DNA of 64,000 nucleotides from Berryella intestinalis (GTDB taxonomy: Bacteria > Actinomycetota > Coriobacteriia > Coriobacteriales > Eggerthellaceae), in contig NZ_CP009302.1 in assembly GCF_000814825.1 (NCBI RefSeq), positions 682,001-746,000 on the forward strand. Direction: 5' to 3'. Below are positions 61,356 through 64,000 of the stretch, one piece after another. The notes under the pieces were generated by a model, which made no database searches, was not told the origin of the DNA, and saw only the letters and a program-made list of their open reading frames with translations. The position numbers and the translations under genes were made by a program. The first letter of the stretch is position 1, and each line of letters begins with the position of its first letter.

Positions 61356-63232
61356 TGAATACTCCGAACAACCCTTCTAGATTCAACGTCGTCGCCCGGG
61401 CCCTCAGGGGCGCGGGAAGGAAGGCCGCAGGCGTCGCGCTCGCCGGTTGCATGGTTGCGTCGCTTGCCGCCTGCACGAGCGCATCGGCGGGCGCCGCTTC
61501 GTCGGCCGCATCGGGCTTCGCTTCGACCGCAGCCGCATCGACTGCGGTCGACTCGACGGGATACGATCTTTCCTACTCGGATCGCGACCTCGATGCGAGC
61601 TACGACGCCTCCACGGCGACCTCCATCGAGCTTTCCGGCACCACCGCCTCTGTTTCGGGCAGCGGCGCCGTGGCGCAGGGGTCCACGGTCACCATCACCG
61701 AAGCGGGCGTCTACGTGGTGTCCGGTTCGCTGTCCGACGGGCAGATCGTGGTGAGCGCCGCCGACTCCGACAAGGTCCAGATCGTTTTGAGCGGCGCGTC
61801 GATCACGTCGTCGTCGGGGCCGGCCCTCTACGTCGAAAGCGCCGACAAGGTGTTCGTCACGCTTGCGGCCGGCACTCAGAACACGCTGGCGGATTCGTCG
61901 TCTGCGGTCACCGACAGCGAAGGCGACGCCCTCGACGCGGCGCTGTACAGCACGGCCGACCTCACGTTGCAGGGAACCGGGTCGCTTTCGGTGACGGGCT
62001 CGTGCAACGACGGCATCAAGTCGAAAGACGACCTGGTGATCACCGGGGGAACGTACACCGTGAGCGCGGTGGGCGACGCTTTGGTCGGCAAGGATTGCGT
62101 CAAGGTCAAGGACGGCTCCTTCGCGCTGACGGCGGGCGAGGACGGCATCGCGTCGTCGAACGAAGACGACGCCGACCGCGGGTTCGTCAGCATCGACGGA
62201 GGCTCCTTCTCGATCGATGCCGCCGACGACGGCGTGCAGGCCGCGCACTACATCCGCGTGGCGGGCGGTTCGCTGAACGTGAAGTCGGGCGACGACGCGC
62301 TGCACAGCGATCTCGACCTCGAGGTGACGGGCGGATCCGTCGGCATCGAGGCGGGCGACGACGGCGTGCATGCCGAGTACGGCCTGTCGGTGTCGGGCGG
62401 CACGGTCGACGTGAAGTCGAGCGTCGAGGGCCTCGAGGGGCAGTCGATATCCGTGAGCGGCGGGGAGGTGTCGATCGTCTCGAGCGACGACGGCATGAAC
62501 GCGGCGACGGCGGATGCGACGGCTTCCTCCCAGAGCGCTTCGGCATCGTCTGCCGCATCGCCTTCTGGCACGGCGAGCGCGGCCGCCTCCCAGGCGGCGG
62601 GCGCGTCCGCGACGACCGCCGCGATGCCGGCCCAGTCGCAGCAGCCCGCGACGGGTGCCCCGCAGGGCGGCGGCATGCCCGGAGGCGGCGGGGGCGGCAT
62701 GGAGACCGACGAGAACTGCTCGATATCCATTTCGGGCGGGAGCGTGACCGTCTTTTCGCACGGCGACGGCCTGGACAGCAACGGAACCCTGTCCGTGACC
62801 GGGGGGACGGTGCTCGTCAGCGGGCCTTCCTTGTCGGATAATTCGGCCGTCGACTCGGGGATTTCGGCGACCATCGACGGCGGCACGGTCATCGCCGTGG
62901 GAAGCGTGGGCATGGACGGGGGATTCTCGTCGGGAACCCAGGCCTTCGCGACGTCGAGCGTGAGCGGGTCGGCCGGCCAGGAGATCGTCCTGTACGGATC
63001 GGACGGATCGGAGGTCGCCCGGTTCACCCCGGCGTCCGACTACCAGACCATCACGGTTTCCGCCCCCGGGTACGCCGAGGGAGACAGCGTGAGCGTGTCG
63101 GTGGGGTCCCAGACGCTTGCGCTGAGCGCATCGACGTCGGCGACGTCCTCGGCGGGGGCGGGCCGCATGGGAGGCGGCATGCAGATGATGCAAGGGCGCA
63201 CCGGGGCCTTCCAGTCCGCAGCGAGCGTTTAA
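61355..63232 (+). CDS. Secreted lipoprotein with Cthe_2159-type carbohydrate-binding beta-helix
   Basis: 625 residues. Signal peptide with two possible lipobox cysteines, in VALAGC and SLAAC. From about residue 90 come parallel beta-helix turns, each ending with DDG, DDA or EDG acidic motifs (GEDGIASSNEDD, AADDGVQAAHYI, SGDDALHSDLD, AGDDGVHAEYG, SSDDGMNA), a pattern seen in the calcium- and polygalacturonate-binding Cthe_2159 family. An Ala/Ser/Thr-rich then Gly/Met/Pro linker (about residues 387-450) splits the helix. The tail is Gly/Met/Gln-rich. Likely surface-anchored polysaccharide or polymer binding; the ligand is unknown. Last gene of the operon. Confidence 0.83.
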   Translation: MNTPNNPSRFNVVARALRGAGRKAAGVALAGCMVASLAACTSASAGAASSAASGFASTAAASTAVDSTGYDLSYSDRDLDASYDASTATSIELSGTTASVSGSGAVAQGSTVTITEAGVYVVSGSLSDGQIVVSAADSDKVQIVLSGASITSSSGPALYVESADKVFVTLAAGTQNTLADSSSAVTDSEGDALDAALYSTADLTLQGTGSLSVTGSCNDGIKSKDDLVITGGTYTVSAVGDALVGKDCVKVKDGSFALTAGEDGIASSNEDDADRGFVSIDGGSFSIDAADDGVQAAHYIRVAGGSLNVKSGDDALHSDLDLEVTGGSVGIEAGDDGVHAEYGLSVSGGTVDVKSSVEGLEGQSISVSGGEVSIVSSDDGMNAATADATASSQSASASSAASPSGTASAAASQAAGASATTAAMPAQSQQPATGAPQGGGMPGGGGGGMETDENCSISISGGSVTVFSHGDGLDSNGTLSVTGGTVLVSGPSLSDNSAVDSGISATIDGGTVIAVGSVGMDGGFSSGTQAFATSSVSGSAGQEIVLYGSDGSEVARFTPASDYQTITVSAPGYAEGDSVSVSVGSQTLALSASTSATSSAGAGRMGGGMQMMQGRTGAFQSAASV

Positions 63233-63238
63233 CGGGCG

Positions 63239-63266
63239 GGCGGCGCATCGGAACCGGTGCGCCGCC
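63239..63266 (+). terminator. Possible terminator hairpin after the beta-helix lipoprotein gene
   Basis: GGCGGCGCATCGG / CCGGTGCGCCGCC (63239-63251 with 63254-63266), 13 bp with one G-U pair. No T-run directly follows; the next Ts are at about 63285-63290. Confidence 0.55.
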
Positions 63267-63429
63267 GCCGCATGTGCGAGCCGTGTTTTTCCTTGAGAGA
63301 TGCCCGCCGTTTACCGTTTGGGCACCCGAATCGAAGGCGGCTTTGTTACCGCTGCGTTAACATGTTGTCGTTCGTGGGCATTGGCCCAAGACGCGTAAGA
63401 ACAAATGAATCAGTGCTAAGGAGAACAAG

Positions 63430-64000
63430 GTGACTGAGCAAGTCAAACGCGTGTACCGGTTCGGTAAGGACTCCCAGGGCGTCAACGTGACCGAGGGTGC
63501 GGCGAGCATGAAGGGGGTGCTGGGCGGCAAAGGCGCCAACCTCGCTGAGATGGCCAACATCGGCCTTCCCGTTCCTCCCGGGTTCACCATCACCTGCCAG
63601 ACCTGCATGGAGTACGCGAACGCCGGCAACGTCTGGCCCGACGGCGCCCTCGACGAGATCCGCGCGTACCGCGTCGACCTCGAAGAGCGCATGGGCAAAA
63701 AGATCGGCGACGCGTCCGACCCGCTTCTGGTCTCCGTCCGCTCCGGCGCTCCCATGTCGATGCCGGGCATGATGGACACGGTTCTGAACCTCGGCCTGAA
63801 CGACGAATCCATCCAGGGGCTCATCGCCCAGACGGGCAATCCCCGTTTCGCATGGGACTCGTACCGCCGCTTCATCCAGATGTTCTCCAACGTGGTCATC
63901 GGGCTCGACGGGGACCTGTTCGAGAACGCCATCATCGCCATGAAGCAGCGCCGCGGCGCCGCCTCCGACACCGATCTGACGGCGGAGGACCTCGCCGAGC
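63430..64000 (+). CDS. ppdK: Pyruvate, phosphate dikinase, N-terminal part
   Basis: 190 codons to the window edge. GTG at 63430 follows AAGGAGAACAAG and gives MTEQVKRVYRFGKDSQGVNV. The nucleotide-binding domain is clear: MKGVLGGKGANLAEMANIGL, VPPGFTIT, LVSVRSGAPMSMPGMMDTVLNLGLN and RFAWDSYRRFIQMF. Interconverts PEP and pyruvate with ATP/PPi; reversible and typical of anaerobes. Regulated in other organisms by the DUF299 protein that is broken at 55389 in this window. Incomplete only because of the window edge. Confidence 0.95.
   Translation, partial: MTEQVKRVYRFGKDSQGVNVTEGAASMKGVLGGKGANLAEMANIGLPVPPGFTITCQTCMEYANAGNVWPDGALDEIRAYRVDLEERMGKKIGDASDPLLVSVRSGAPMSMPGMMDTVLNLGLNDESIQGLIAQTGNPRFAWDSYRRFIQMFSNVVIGLDGDLFENAIIAMKQRRGAASDTDLTAEDLAE

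Overview
The window is about two-thirds G+C and very gene-dense, with short spacers, many 1-8 bp stop/start overlaps and frequent GTG/TTG starts. A cell-wall-binding-repeat-2 surface protein, a Tat-exported lipoprotein flavin reductase next to a LysR regulator, a pyruvate phosphate dikinase and zinc-type S14, L28 and L32 all fit an anaerobic actinobacterium of the Coriobacteriia, most likely Eggerthellaceae. That placement is an inference from gene content; no rRNA is present to confirm it.

Layout. 1-164: the end of rplW (L23), closed by a strong terminator. 165-5611: three genes not normally found in this cluster (a divergent trigger factor, a CWB2 surface protein, a diacylglycerol-kinase-type lipid kinase) sit between rplW and rplB. 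5612-14535: rplB-rpsS-rplV-rpsC-rplP-rpmC-rpsQ-rplN-rplX-rplE-rpsZ-rpsH-rplF-rplR-rpsE-rpmD, then a second perfect terminator, then rplO-secY. 14604-17664: site-2-type protease, scpA-scpB, RsuA/RluB-type pseudouridine synthase. 17797-20577: Tat flavin reductase and a divergent LysR gene. 20678-28975: aroA-cmk-plsC-ispH-DUF512 radical SAM-der-plsY-gpsA. 28972-29448 (minus): an MGMT homologue whose catalytic Cys is Thr. 29579-33881: rpe, cysteine desulfurase, PHP phosphatase, Nif3-like and zinc-ribbon genes. 34113-39941: rpmB (minus) divergent from asp23-DAK2/FakA-recG-rsmD-coaD. 40139-49632: DivIVA-like protein, DUF177, rpmF, plsX, rnc, smc, ftsY, ffh. 49811-56277: rpsP-khpA-rimM-trmD-lepB-glyQ-glyS and a frameshifted PPDK regulatory protein. 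56371-57549: HI0933/BaiN-type flavoprotein. 57596-63232: a two-component system divergent from a VTC-type polyphosphate polymerase, a DUF4956 membrane protein and a beta-helix lipoprotein. 63430-64000: start of ppdK.

How the genes connect. Most of the window is core machinery: ribosome, Sec/SRP targeting (secY, ftsY, ffh, lepB), chromosome segregation (smc, scpA, scpB) and a nearly complete bacterial route to phosphatidic acid (gpsA, plsX, plsY, plsC) with FakA-like and lipid-kinase functions. The accessory interest lies at 57.6-63.2 kb. The two divergent promoters there share the same layout, TTTCAG-N5-TTTCAG-N10-minus 10, on opposite strands. This suggests that the OmpR-type regulator drives both its own operon and the polyphosphate-polymerase/membrane/surface-lipoprotein operon. 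Nearby, the PPDK regulator is broken by a tandem duplication of 7 bp, about 7 kb from the ppdK gene it would regulate. No tRNA, rRNA, CRISPR array, IS element or prophage was recognised.
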